The notes under the pieces are model-generated. The model saw only the letters and a program-made list of their open reading frames with translations, did not search any database and had not been told where the DNA came from. The position numbers were made by a program, and so were the translations under genes. Positions 1-10,144 of a DNA stretch of 64,000 nucleotides are shown here, piece by piece. Position 1 is the first letter of the stretch. The number at the start of each line of letters is the position of its first letter. The DNA lies in assembly GCA_902591275.1 (NCBI GenBank), contig CACJAC010000001.1:1-64000 (forward strand), written 5' to 3'. The DNA is from an uncultured Prochlorococcus sp. (GTDB lineage Bacteria > Cyanobacteriota > Cyanobacteriia > PCC-6307 > Cyanobiaceae).

Positions 1-369
1 AAAAATAATTTTCATTCCGGAATTTTAAATTTAACTTCACTTCATACAAGTTGCAGTTTAACTATTAATGAGAACGCAGATCCAAATGTACTGAGCGACC
101 TAAAAAAGTATATGCAATCAATAGTTCCCTATGATTCCTACGTAACATTATCAAAAAATAGAGAAGAAATATCCTATAAACATTATCAAGAAGGGGCTGA
201 CGATATGCCAGCACATATTAAAACATCCCTAACAAACACTTGTTTATCTTTGAGTTTTCAAGACGGGAAAATTATGCTTGGCACATGGCAAGCAGTTTAT
301 TTATGGGAACATCGATTTGATCAAAAGGAAAGAATCATTAATGTACATATAATTGGTGAGAAAAAGTAA
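1..369 (+). CDS. YjbQ/UPF0047 family protein, 5'-truncated by window edge
   Basis: Frame 1 is open from base 1 (KNNFHSGILNLTSLHTSCSLTINENADPNV...) into the listed 112-369 ORF; C-terminal LGTWQAVYLWEHR..R.I.V.. is typical of YjbQ. Confidence 0.85.
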   Translation, partial: KNNFHSGILNLTSLHTSCSLTINENADPNVLSDLKKYMQSIVPYDSYVTLSKNREEISYKHYQEGADDMPAHIKTSLTNTCLSLSFQDGKIMLGTWQAVYLWEHRFDQKERIINVHIIGEKK

Positions 370-405
370 GATATTTATAATGTAATAAGTCAGATTTATT
401 ATTTA

Positions 406-696
406 ATGGAACCCTACATTTTGCAAGATGAAGAATTGAATGAATTAGTTGTCAAAATACCTGGATGGGAAATTAAATCTAAACAAATCCAAAGAGAATT
501 TAACTTCGCTAATTTTATTGAAGCGTTTGCTTTTATGACTAAGGTTGCTTTAATCTGTGAAAAATATAATCATCATCCTAACTGGGAGAATGTTTATGCA
601 AAAGTAATAATTAAATTAAACACACATGATCTAGGAGGTATTACGAATCTGGATCAAACATTAGCTTCGGAAATCAACAAAATTTTCGATCAATAA
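406..696 (+). CDS. 4a-hydroxytetrahydrobiopterin (pterin-4-alpha-carbinolamine) dehydratase
   Basis: Size and EKYNHHPNWENVYAKVIIKLNTHDLGGIT motif. Confidence 0.9.
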   Translation: MEPYILQDEELNELVVKIPGWEIKSKQIQREFNFANFIEAFAFMTKVALICEKYNHHPNWENVYAKVIIKLNTHDLGGITNLDQTLASEINKIFDQ

Positions 697-725
697 AAAT
701 ATAAACTTGTTTTCAACTATTCAAA

Positions 726-1751
726 ATGTCTAAAAATTTATTGCCAGTTACTATTATTAGTGGATTTTTAGGTTCTGGCAAAACTACACTTCTAAATCAT
801 ATTTTAAAAAATCAAGTTGGTATTAAAACAGCTGTTTTAGTCAACGAATTTGGAGAAATCGGAATAGATAATGACTTAATAATAGAAGGCTCAGAAGATA
901 TGATCGAATTAAATAATGGGTGTATATGTTGCTCTATCAACGGCGAATTATTAAATACCGTATCCAAGGTTTTAGAAAGAGCTGAAAAATTAGACTATTT
1001 GATTGTTGAAACAACTGGATTAGCAGATCCATTACCAGTAGCCATGACTTTTGCGGCTGGTGATCTTAGAGAAAAAGTAAGATTAGATTCGATAATCACT
1101 GTCATTGATGGAGAAAATTTTGATTTTGAAATTAATAATACAAGTGTCGCCTATTCTCAAATTTTATACGGAGATATCCTTCTTCTTAATAAATCTGATT
1201 TAGTAAATGAAAAACAATTAAAGAAAATTGAGGAGTTTATAAATAAAATAAAAAAAGAGCCAAGGATTTTGAGATCAACTAATAGTGAAGTTGCATTACA
1301 TACAATAATGAGCGTGGGTCTATTTGAGACGGATACTTTTGAATTCGAGAAAAATAAAAAAAATATAGAAAAAAATTCAAACAATCACTCTTCTCATTCC
1401 CACGATCACTCTTCTCATTCCCACGATCACTCTTCTCATTCCCACGATTTGATCAATAATATCGAGGGTTTTACCTCAGTTTCATATGAGACATTTGAAC
1501 CATTTTCATTAAGGAAGTTTCAATATTTCTTAGATAATCAAATCTCAGAAAATGTATTTAGAGCAAAAGGAATATTATGGTTTATGGAAAGTGAAAGAAA
1601 ACACATTTTTCACCTATCTGGAAAGCGGTTTTCTCTAGATGATGAGGAATGGACAAAAGAAAAATCTAACAAGATAGTATTAATTGGAAAAAACTTAGAT
1701 CACCAAACTATTAAAAATCAACTGTCATCATGTAGATTTAATTCAGATTAG
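726..1751 (+). CDS. CobW/COG0523 G3E-family GTPase with His-rich insert
   Basis: GFLGSGKTTLLNHIL P-loop, NGCICCSI metal motif, NKSD, triple HSSHSHD repeat. Confidence 0.92.
   Translation: MSKNLLPVTIISGFLGSGKTTLLNHILKNQVGIKTAVLVNEFGEIGIDNDLIIEGSEDMIELNNGCICCSINGELLNTVSKVLERAEKLDYLIVETTGLADPLPVAMTFAAGDLREKVRLDSIITVIDGENFDFEINNTSVAYSQILYGDILLLNKSDLVNEKQLKKIEEFINKIKKEPRILRSTNSEVALHTIMSVGLFETDTFEFEKNKKNIEKNSNNHSSHSHDHSSHSHDHSSHSHDLINNIEGFTSVSYETFEPFSLRKFQYFLDNQISENVFRAKGILWFMESERKHIFHLSGKRFSLDDEEWTKEKSNKIVLIGKNLDHQTIKNQLSSCRFNSD
1386..1448 (+). repeat. Three perfect 21-bp tandem copies (CACTCTTCTCATTCCCACGAT) encoding HSSHSHD
   Basis: Read directly: 1386-1406, 1407-1427, 1428-1448. Confidence 0.97.
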
Positions 1752-1777
1752 AGTTCATATTAGGATTTAATTAATTT

Positions 1778-3316
1778 TTGAAAATACTTATTAAAGGATT
1801 TAAAAAAGCAGTAACCGATTTAAAACTTTTTTATTTTATTTCGTTTATTGTTGCACTCTTAGTAATCATTCCAATTTTCAATTTTATTCTTGAAGGAGTT
1901 CAATATATTGTAAGTGGAAATTTTTCATTAGGTATTGCTGGAGGAGAAGAGGTATTAGAGACTTTAAAAGTTTTAGTGCTGACAAGTTTTTTTGGAGGAG
2001 GATTAGGCACTTTGAATGGATGGTTACTTTCAAATTGTGATTTTAAGTTCAGGAAAGTTCTTCGTATCTGTCAGCTCATTCCACTAGCCGCCCCAGCATA
2101 CCTAATAACAGCTGTTTTGCAGGATTTAGGAAGTATTTTTGGGTATCAAGTAACCGGTTTATGGTGGGGGGTGTTAATACTTTCAATCTCTACTTACCCA
2201 TATGTATTCATTCTTGCTAACGAAAGTTTTAATAAATTTGGAGTTAATCAAATCAATGCTAGTAGAGGATTAGGAGTTGGGCCGTGGAGGAGCTTCTTTA
2301 AAATCGCTTTTCCAATGGCATTACCAGCACTAATAACAGGAATAAGTTTAATGTGTATGGAAGTAATGAATGAGTTAGGCACATTTGCATTATTAAATAT
2401 TCCAAGTATCTCTACGGGTATAGCTGAAAATTGGATAATTGAGGGTAATCCAAAAAGTGCTATTGGACTATCTTTGGTAGCTTTATTAATAATTTTCACT
2501 TTAATTATTTTTGAAAAATTCTCGAGAAGAAAATCAAAGCGATGGAGTGAAAATCCAGCAGCAAAAGATTCTCAAGGGTGGGAATTAAAAAACACAAGAG
2601 CTCTTTTAGCAATAACAACATCTTTATTTCCTCCAATTTTCTCTTTTGGAATTCCATGTTCTTGGGTTCTGCTCAATATCGATCAAATTCAAAAAGGGTT
2701 ATCTGTAGAATTACTTACCCTATCATTCAGGACCATAAGTCTAGGATTTTTTACTGCATTAATAACGATGTTATTCTCCTTAATAATTTCCTTAGCAAGA
2801 CGACCAAATAAAGGCTTATTACTAGGACTAATAACAAACCTTGCGGGTATAGGTTATGCAATTCCAGGCACTGTATTGGCTTTATCTTTAATAAGCATTT
2901 CTTCTCCAAAATTGAATCTCTTTGCTGTTTGCTTACTAATTTGGGGTTATCTTGTTCGATTTCTAACTATTTCTAAGGGTTCTATTGATTCAAGTCTTGA
3001 GAGAATTTCTCCTAGTCTAGATGAAGCTGCACTTGGACTAGGAGAGAATTGGCCGGGAATCATCAAAAGAATTCATCTACCTCTTCTTCAGGGACCAATA
3101 TTCGTAGGATCATTGTTGGTTTTTGTAGACACGATAAAAGAATTACCCATGACCTTTCTTTTAAGACCATTTGATTTTGATACATTATCTGTGAGGATAT
3201 ATCAATATGCTGGAGATGAAAGAATGGTAGAGGCAATATTACCAGCCATTCTTATCATGACTCTAGGCCTTATTGCTTCATTTACATTGATACCAAGTCT
3301 AGAGAAAAAAAACTAA
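1778..3316 (+). CDS. Fe3+-type ABC transporter permease (FutB/ThiP-like, duplicated permease domain)
   Basis: 512 aa, two permease halves with EAA-type loops (INASRGLGVGPWRSFFKIAFPMALPAL; DEAALGLGENWPGIIKRIHLPLLQGP); TTG start. Confidence 0.85.
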   Translation: MKILIKGFKKAVTDLKLFYFISFIVALLVIIPIFNFILEGVQYIVSGNFSLGIAGGEEVLETLKVLVLTSFFGGGLGTLNGWLLSNCDFKFRKVLRICQLIPLAAPAYLITAVLQDLGSIFGYQVTGLWWGVLILSISTYPYVFILANESFNKFGVNQINASRGLGVGPWRSFFKIAFPMALPALITGISLMCMEVMNELGTFALLNIPSISTGIAENWIIEGNPKSAIGLSLVALLIIFTLIIFEKFSRRKSKRWSENPAAKDSQGWELKNTRALLAITTSLFPPIFSFGIPCSWVLLNIDQIQKGLSVELLTLSFRTISLGFFTALITMLFSLIISLARRPNKGLLLGLITNLAGIGYAIPGTVLALSLISISSPKLNLFAVCLLIWGYLVRFLTISKGSIDSSLERISPSLDEAALGLGENWPGIIKRIHLPLLQGPIFVGSLLVFVDTIKELPMTFLLRPFDFDTLSVRIYQYAGDERMVEAILPAILIMTLGLIASFTLIPSLEKKN

Positions 3317-4269
3317 ATTCTTTTATAAAGTTTTCTTATTAAGAAAGGTAGGCTTAATAACAAATCTGCCGAGGTAGATATAACCCTAAAATAAACTAAA
3401 CTGATGATAATTATATTTTGTGGAATACTTTTGCCTACAAATAAAAGGAGGCAAGCCTCAAAAACGCCAACTCCTCCTGGTGCTGCTGGGACTACCAATC
3501 CTAAAGACCATGACAAAGAAAAGATTACCATTAAAAATATAATGTTCAGAGAATTACTCGCATAAAAAGTATTTAAGCAAATATAAAATCCAATAAATTT
3601 AGATAAAACAAATCCAATTTCAATAAATAAAGCTCTTGTAGGGAAAAATGAAATTATATTTATTCTCTCTTCAAATTCATCCTTTGAATTTTTAAGTTTC
3701 AAGACCTCAAATACTTTTCCCTTGAGAGCCCCTAATCTTTTTAATATCAGAAAAATAAATTTCCTATTTAGGAATACCAAAGGAACAATTAAAAAAATAT
3801 AAAATGGTGAAAAAATCAATCCCATAGATGCCAATAGAAAAGATCCACTCAACATAAAATAAGGTTCTATAAGTGTCGAATACAAAGCAATCTGAGGATT
3901 ACTTTTTGTTTTTAAAAAATTAAATCTTTCTACAAAATGCCAAACCCCTCCTGGAACGTATTTAAGAATATTGGTTAAAACATAAAAAGAGACTAGATTA
4001 TTATTTTTAAATTCTTTCCCGAACCATCTAACAATACATTTCCATGCATAAGCGTTCAGGTAAATACTTAAAATGCAAAATAAAAATGATAAAAATAGAT
4101 TAATTCCATTTCTTTCTAAATTGACATCAAAAGAAATTTGATCAATATTATTAAAAAAATAGATACAAAAATAGGACAAGCTTGTAATAAAAAAAATATT
4201 TTTTAAACAACCAAAATTAATTTTTTTAAGGAATTTAAGATATAAGTTATTGCTTGAGTTAAATCTCAT
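3313..4269 (-). CDS. UPF0104/lysylphosphatidylglycerol synthase-TM-like membrane protein
   Basis: Multi-TM, VPAAPGGVGVFEA motif typical of the family. Confidence 0.75.
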   Translation of the reverse strand: MRFNSSNNLYLKFLKKINFGCLKNIFFITSLSYFCIYFFNNIDQISFDVNLERNGINLFLSFLFCILSIYLNAYAWKCIVRWFGKEFKNNNLVSFYVLTNILKYVPGGVWHFVERFNFLKTKSNPQIALYSTLIEPYFMLSGSFLLASMGLIFSPFYIFLIVPLVFLNRKFIFLILKRLGALKGKVFEVLKLKNSKDEFEERINIISFFPTRALFIEIGFVLSKFIGFYICLNTFYASNSLNIIFLMVIFSLSWSLGLVVPAAPGGVGVFEACLLLFVGKSIPQNIIIISLVYFRVISTSADLLLSLPFLIRKLYKRI

Positions 4270-5498
4270 TTCCAGTTTTCAAATGCTTTAAATTTTTTGC
4301 TTGATTCTTTTATAATTTTTCTTATTTCGTAAGATGATATTTTATGCTTTAGTTGTAATCTCAAAACCTCATCATTTTCTGGTTTAATATTTATTGATCC
4401 ATCGGGTTTCAAAGTTTGCTTAACTTTTATATTTCCAAAAGTCGTTGAACATTCTCCTCTACGTCTAAGTAATATCCATCTAGATTGGGTCCTTTCACGA
4501 ACACCAATAGTATTGGAATAATCAAACCACAAGCGCCTAAAAAATTCTTTTTTCTCAATGGGCAAGATTACTTGAATAGAAAATCCAATTCTATTTTTTT
4601 TCATATTGATAGCTTGATAGGAAACGTCGTAAGCCCCCTCAATTCTCAGTTTCTCCACAAAATTAGATATATCTTCGGGTGTTTGGTCATCAATCCATGC
4701 TTCTTGAATAGATATCTCTTCACACTTTGGGCTAATTTGTTCATTATCGTTAATAGAAAAATCCTCAAATGAAGTAATTTTATAAACTCTTACTAAATTA
4801 GGGAATGGAAATTTTAGGTTACCAATGCCAACTCCGTAAGAGTTAATAGAAAATTTTGAAGGAGGTTCTAGATGGTCAACTAAATTAGCAAGTAAAGCAA
4901 TGCCCGTTGGTGTTGAGAGTTCACCCTCTATTGAGTCACGGTTTGATAAAACCTTAATATTTTTTTGTCTTATTAGCTCTATTACAGCAGGAGGTGGTAC
5001 GGATAATTTTCCATGTTCAGTTTGAACAAAACCTTTTCCCAACATCGGTTCATTACAATAAACACTCTTTGGATTTAAGTAATTCAATGCAGCACATACC
5101 CCAATAATATCCACTAATGAATCTATAGCTCCAATTTCATGAAAATGAACATCATCAGATTTAATGCCATGAACTTTTCCTTCAGCAATTGCCAAAGATT
5201 CAAATACTTTATAAATTATTTGTTTTAATTGATCTTCTAAGTGGCCATTTAAAATAAGTTCCTTAATACTTCTCCAAGTTCTTTTGATAGGACCACAATC
5301 AATATTATGAACCTTTGCCTTGATGCCTCGGATTGAACAACTTTTTGATTCCTTAAAGTTTAGTTGATATAAATCATTTAATCCAAGATCAATAAGTGGC
5401 TGTTCAATGACTTTTTTAGGCACCCCTAAATCATAAAATGCTCCTAACAACATATCTCCGGATATACCAGGAGAACATTCAATTAAAACATCTTCCAT
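4266..5498 (-). CDS. larC: LarC-like nickel insertion protein (DUF111)
   Basis: N-terminal CSPGISGDMLLGAFYDLG, VHFHEIGAIDSLVDIIG, C-terminal DUF111 features. Confidence 0.85.
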   Translation of the reverse strand: MEDVLIECSPGISGDMLLGAFYDLGVPKKVIEQPLIDLGLNDLYQLNFKESKSCSIRGIKAKVHNIDCGPIKRTWRSIKELILNGHLEDQLKQIIYKVFESLAIAEGKVHGIKSDDVHFHEIGAIDSLVDIIGVCAALNYLNPKSVYCNEPMLGKGFVQTEHGKLSVPPPAVIELIRQKNIKVLSNRDSIEGELSTPTGIALLANLVDHLEPPSKFSINSYGVGIGNLKFPFPNLVRVYKITSFEDFSINDNEQISPKCEEISIQEAWIDDQTPEDISNFVEKLRIEGAYDVSYQAINMKKNRIGFSIQVILPIEKKEFFRRLWFDYSNTIGVRERTQSRWILLRRRGECSTTFGNIKVKQTLKPDGSINIKPENDEVLRLQLKHKISSYEIRKIIKESSKKFKAFENWK

Positions 5499-5550
5499 AA
5501 ATTAAAGATTTCTTGACTGGTAAAATGGCGTTGAAAATCAACCCTTCATT

Positions 5551-6150
5551 CTAGTAATTTTCAGAAAGATTATTTTCAATCACTTCGTACTTTATTAATT
5601 TCAAAGAATTTCCATCTCTTTTGATATCTAAACTTACAAAGCTATGAAGAAGTTCAAGAGAAAGTTCTCCTTTTATGACTAATTTAAAATTTTTATTTTT
5701 TAAATTTTTTGACTTTACAGCAGGGCAGATTTTAATAACAATTTCTTTCTTTTGACTGTTGACAAAAACTAATTCTCCCCTAACAGAAAAATAATTGTCT
5801 TCAAGATCTAATTGTTCTAACAATTTTGAGAAGTTAGTTTTTGAAGAGTCATTTCGGAAATCATTCAGTTGATAAGGATCCCAGATTCCTGCAACTTGTA
5901 AATGCAAGTTTTGAGTATTTTTATTTTTTGGATAAACAATCCAATAATAACTTTTCTTTAAATCAATATGCTTTTTTAAAAGTGATAATGCTTTACCTAG
6001 TACTACTGTTTCAATTTTTTCTCCTTTATTGTCAACTAAAAAGCCTCTATTTAATTGCTCACCACTATGGGGAGTGAACTTACCATTAATAATGCCGATT
6101 GCTCTGTGCTGTAATTGATTAGTAACTTTTGGGATAGGGTTTTTTAACAT
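5551..6150 (-). CDS. Conserved cyanobacterial hypothetical protein
   Basis: 199-aa ORF with spaced intergenic flanks, no strong overlap. Confidence 0.65.
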   Translation of the reverse strand: MLKNPIPKVTNQLQHRAIGIINGKFTPHSGEQLNRGFLVDNKGEKIETVVLGKALSLLKKHIDLKKSYYWIVYPKNKNTQNLHLQVAGIWDPYQLNDFRNDSSKTNFSKLLEQLDLEDNYFSVRGELVFVNSQKKEIVIKICPAVKSKNLKNKNFKLVIKGELSLELLHSFVSLDIKRDGNSLKLIKYEVIENNLSENY

Positions 6151-6182
6151 ATTAAAATTTTTGAAAATAAAAATTTATAGTA

Positions 6183-6491
6183 TTAAATTTCTAAATTCTC
6201 CTCCATACTATTAAAAGACCTTAACGCATCGTCGATAGCATCAGAAGGAGCAGTCGCATCATTCATACTATTTTGTCTACGAATCATTTCCACAATTTCA
6301 AAAGGATTGGTCGGAAGAACTGAACTATCATCTTCTGTTTTAGTTGAGGTATTAATTTCTAATTCTTCAAATAAATATTCAGCATTTAAGTAATCACCTT
6401 TTAAAGGAATTAATAAAGTAAAAAAAATTACAAAAGTTATTGGATTAAGCAGGCTTTTGCAAAAATAATTTTTCATTTTATTTAATTTCAA
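6183..6491 (-). CDS. Hypothetical secreted/anchored small protein
   Basis: 102 aa with N-terminal hydrophobic segment then acidic soluble tail. Confidence 0.6.
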   Translation of the reverse strand: MKLNKMKNYFCKSLLNPITFVIFFTLLIPLKGDYLNAEYLFEELEINTSTKTEDDSSVLPTNPFEIVEMIRRQNSMNDATAPSDAIDDALRSFNSMEENLEI

Positions 6492-6547
6492 AATTCTTTA
6501 ACGCCAAAAATCTTTGCTATTTTAATTTTACATAATTTGGTAGAAAT

Positions 6548-7393
6548 TTGTTAATAGCAACTTGGAATGTTAACTCTATAAGAACCAGACTTTCACAAAT
6601 AATAAATTGGATTAATCAAACCAATCCAGATATTCTATGTTTGCAGGAAACAAAAGTGATAGATGATAGTTTCCCTATTGAACCTTTTGAAAAATTAGGA
6701 TACTCAGTAGAAGTCTACGGGCAAAAATCATACAATGGTGTTGCTATTATTTCTAAAATAAAGCCAGAAAATGTTAAAAAAGGATTCTTTGGTTTTACCG
6801 ACTCTAATCAAAATATCGGAATTTTCCTAGATCAAAAAAGATTGATTTCTGCTGATATTAATGGTATTAAAATCATAAATGTCTATGTGCCAAACGGATC
6901 TTCTCTAGAATCTAGTAAGTTCGAATACAAAATTAATTGGTTAAATTGTTTAGCTTCATTTTTGGATGAACAAGAAAAAAAAGGAGAATTAATTTGTCTT
7001 ATGGGTGATTTTAATGTTGCTCTATCTAACTTAGATATTCATGATCCAAAGAAATATGAAGGTGGAATAATGGCATCTGAGAGAGAGAGAGATGCACTAA
7101 ATAATGTTCTGAAAAAAAGATTAATAGATTCTTTTAGGATTTTTGAACAAAATACTGGCTATTGGAGTTGGTGGGATTACCGTAATAACGCATTTGAATT
7201 AAATAAAGGTTGGAGAATAGACCATATATATATCAGCAAGGAATTGTCGTCAAAACTTAAAAGTTGTGTCATAGACTATTCTCCTAGAGGTAATTCACGT
7301 CCAAGTGATCACGCCCCAGTAATGATAGATCTTAACTTAAACAATATAAATGTAGATTTTTTTGAAGATGAGGATAATTTCTTCGAAATATAA
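6548..7393 (+). CDS. xthA: Exodeoxyribonuclease III
   Basis: ATWNVNSIRTR, CLQETK, GDFNVA, SDHAPVMIDL motifs. Confidence 0.93.
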   Translation: MLIATWNVNSIRTRLSQIINWINQTNPDILCLQETKVIDDSFPIEPFEKLGYSVEVYGQKSYNGVAIISKIKPENVKKGFFGFTDSNQNIGIFLDQKRLISADINGIKIINVYVPNGSSLESSKFEYKINWLNCLASFLDEQEKKGELICLMGDFNVALSNLDIHDPKKYEGGIMASERERDALNNVLKKRLIDSFRIFEQNTGYWSWWDYRNNAFELNKGWRIDHIYISKELSSKLKSCVIDYSPRGNSRPSDHAPVMIDLNLNNINVDFFEDEDNFFEI

Positions 7394-7547
7394 ATAAAGT
7401 AAATTTAATTTCTTTAATGCTTGAAAACGGTTATTAATATTGAGTTATTTAAAAAAAAATTGTTTTTTATTATGATTTCTTTAAAATTAATAATTTACAA
7501 TCCAAACTATCGCAATAAAAATATCATAATGTAGAATTTCAACCTGA

Positions 7548-7576
7548 TTGACAAAATTTTTACTTATTTCTAATTT
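7548..7576 (+). promoter_or_regulatory. Candidate sigma70-type promoter of hemL
   Basis: TTGACA (7548-7553), 17-nt spacer, TAATTT (7571-7576); AT-rich background makes this tentative. Confidence 0.35.
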
Positions 7577-7619
7577 AGAACATGACAAATTTTTTTTCAA
7601 AACATCATTAAGCTAAATT

Positions 7620-8921
7620 GTGACTGACATATTAAATTACACCAAATCAGAAGAAATTTTCTCTGCCGCCCAACAACTAATGCCAGGAGGAGTAAGCTCT
7701 CCAGTAAGAGCTTTTAAGTCTGTAGGTGGCAAGCCAATTGTTTTTGATAGAGTCAAAGGTCCTTTTGCTTGGGATGTTGATGGGAATAGATATATTGACT
7801 ACATAGGAAGTTGGGGGCCTGCTATATGTGGACATGCCCACCCTGAAGTTACAACAGCATTACAGGAGGCAATTGAGAAAGGCACTAGCTTTGGTGCTCC
7901 GTGCGTTTTAGAGAACAAACTTGCTGAAATGGTAATAGATGCTGTCCCATCAGTAGAAATGGTGAGATTTGTTAATAGTGGAACTGAAGCATGTATGGCT
8001 GTTTTGAGACTTATGAGAGCATTTACTGGAAGAGATAAAGTTATTAAATTTGACGGTTGCTATCACGGTCATGCAGATATGTTTTTAGTAAAAGCAGGGT
8101 CAGGTGTAGCCACTCTAGGTTTGCCAGATTCTCCAGGTGTTCCACGGACAACAACTGCAAACACACTTACTGCTCCCTACAATGACCTCGAAGCCGTAAA
8201 GAAATTATTTTCTGAAAATCCTGATGCCATTTCTGGGGTTATACTTGAGCCTATTGTTGGTAATGCTGGATTTATTACTCCAGAACCTGGATTCTTAGAG
8301 GGATTAAGAGAATTAACAACTGAGAATGGGTCTTTATTAGTTTTTGATGAAGTGATGACTGGATTCAGAATAAGTTATGGAGGCGCACAAGAAAAGTTTG
8401 GGGTAACTCCTGATTTAACCACCCTTGGGAAAGTAATCGGTGGGGGACTACCTGTTGGAGCTTATGGAGGCAAGAAAGAAATAATGTCTATGGTAGCCCC
8501 TTCAGGTCCGGTTTACCAAGCAGGTACTTTGAGCGGTAATCCACTTGCAATGACTGCTGGAATAAAAACTCTTGAACTGCTCAAACAAGATGGTACATAC
8601 GATAAACTTGAATCAACAACTTCTAGATTAATTGAAGGGATAATTCAGTCTGCAGAAAATAACGGTATACCTATTAACGGTGGAAGTGTAAGCGCTATGT
8701 TTGGATTTTTCTTATCTGATGGACCAGTTAGGAACTTTGATGACGCAAAAACAAATGATGCTGAACTTTTTGGTAAGTTGCATAGAGAAATGCTCAGACG
8801 AGGAATTTACTTAGCCCCTAGTCCTTTCGAAGCGGGTTTTACATCACTAGCTCACAGCGAAGAAGAAATTGATAAAACTATCGAGGCTTTTGACGAATCC
8901 TTTATTGAAATTAAAAAATAA
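7620..8921 (+). CDS. hemL: Glutamate-1-semialdehyde 2,1-aminomutase
   Basis: GTG start; [41 protein letters not shown]. Confidence 0.97.
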   Translation: MTDILNYTKSEEIFSAAQQLMPGGVSSPVRAFKSVGGKPIVFDRVKGPFAWDVDGNRYIDYIGSWGPAICGHAHPEVTTALQEAIEKGTSFGAPCVLENKLAEMVIDAVPSVEMVRFVNSGTEACMAVLRLMRAFTGRDKVIKFDGCYHGHADMFLVKAGSGVATLGLPDSPGVPRTTTANTLTAPYNDLEAVKKLFSENPDAISGVILEPIVGNAGFITPEPGFLEGLRELTTENGSLLVFDEVMTGFRISYGGAQEKFGVTPDLTTLGKVIGGGLPVGAYGGKKEIMSMVAPSGPVYQAGTLSGNPLAMTAGIKTLELLKQDGTYDKLESTTSRLIEGIIQSAENNGIPINGGSVSAMFGFFLSDGPVRNFDDAKTNDAELFGKLHREMLRRGIYLAPSPFEAGFTSLAHSEEEIDKTIEAFDESFIEIKK

Positions 8922-8965
8922 TCATTTACTTTTCTTTCCCTAATAGAAAAATAAAGTAAATGATT
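8920..8965. terminator. Bidirectional hairpin between convergent hemL and SPFH gene
   Basis: 13-bp perfect inverted repeat AATCATTTACTTT (8920-8932) / AAAGTAAATGATT (8953-8965). Confidence 0.65.
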
Positions 8966-8995
8966 AAAACTTTTAGAAAGAATATTTCTAAATAA

Positions 8996-9799
8996 TTATC
9001 TACTACCACCGACTATTACTGGAGGAGTACCTCCTTCTGAACCTGGTAAACCAGGAACAACTTGTGTACTACCATCCCATTTATCGAGAAATAATTTGAA
9101 AAGTACCTGATCGTCGAGACTTCTATTTAATGTCTCGTATCTAAGTGCTTCTTGTTCTGCTATTTCAACTTCTGTCTTTGCTCTCAGTAATTGCTGACCA
9201 GCTATTTGTTTCTGTTCAATAGCAGCTCTATATTCTTCAGCGATCTCTAATCCAGTAAGATCTAAACTTTTAACATCTACATAATCGAATGAATTAAGTT
9301 CTTTTGCAACAGTATCACCTACTTTTTCAGAAATCACTGCGAATTCAGTAGCAATTGTTTCTAGCTCATATTGAGAAAAAACTGATTTTAGAGCTTTTAG
9401 CAAAGATGGCTGAACAATTTTCTGATAAACATCGCTATTTCTGCTTGCAATTGTTGCGAAAATCCTTCCCGCTTCGTTAGGTTTTACTGAGTACTTAACA
9501 GTAGCGGTAGCTCTAATAACTTGAAGATCTTTAGTTAGAGTTTCAAATTTTTCAGGTTGAACTTGAGTTTTTATATCAAATGGATATACAGACTGAATAA
9601 ATGGAAGTTTAAAGTTTAAACCAGCTCTTCTAGAGGGTCCACTTACTTTCCCTAATGTTGTAACAACTGCAACTTGTCCTGAAGGCACAACAAAAAGAGA
9701 TTGGGTAAGTAAAAGAAAGCCCGTAAAAGACAATACAATCAAAAGGGTTGCAGTCCCACCAGGACCTGTTGGTGTGACATTTTTAAAGGATGTTGACAT
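8996..9799 (-). CDS. SPFH/prohibitin-family membrane protein
   Basis: N-terminal TM then VVPSGQVAVVTTLGKVSGPSRRAGLNFKLPFIQSV; coiled IEQKQIAGQQLLRAKTEVEIAEQEA. Confidence 0.88.
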   Translation of the reverse strand: MSTSFKNVTPTGPGGTATLLIVLSFTGFLLLTQSLFVVPSGQVAVVTTLGKVSGPSRRAGLNFKLPFIQSVYPFDIKTQVQPEKFETLTKDLQVIRATATVKYSVKPNEAGRIFATIASRNSDVYQKIVQPSLLKALKSVFSQYELETIATEFAVISEKVGDTVAKELNSFDYVDVKSLDLTGLEIAEEYRAAIEQKQIAGQQLLRAKTEVEIAEQEALRYETLNRSLDDQVLFKLFLDKWDGSTQVVPGLPGSEGGTPPVIVGGSR

Positions 9800-9907
9800 T
9801 AAATTTTTACTTTTAATTAATCATATTTAAATAGACTAATTAGTGCATTAATAAGACATTTAATTAAAATATTTTTTTAATAATTGTGAATTTAAATACA
9901 GATATTT

Positions 9908-10117
9908 TTAGTGGATATTTGATTTAAATTCTTGCAAAAGTTCTAAATAAAGATCCTCATCTATTTCCCTAATGTCATATTCAGAGGGTAAAACACCATG
10001 CTTATGCTCATGTACCGCCATCCAACAAAATTTCTCTATTTCTCCTTTTGAAAAACGAGGATATTCTTTTACCTTCTTAATGAGTGATTTAATGAGAGAT
10101 TCTGAATGATCTGCCAT
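9908..10117 (-). CDS. Conserved hypothetical small protein
   Basis: 69-aa ORF in otherwise empty gap. Confidence 0.65.
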   Translation of the reverse strand: MADHSESLIKSLIKKVKEYPRFSKGEIEKFCWMAVHEHKHGVLPSEYDIREIDEDLYLELLQEFKSNIH

Positions 10118-10144
10118 ATTTTTAAAATAATCCTACTAAAAATC

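Noticed and set aside
1157-1384. 75-aa minus ORF in cobW
   Set aside because: Antisense shadow of a well-supported coding frame; low-complexity Phe/Ser composition.
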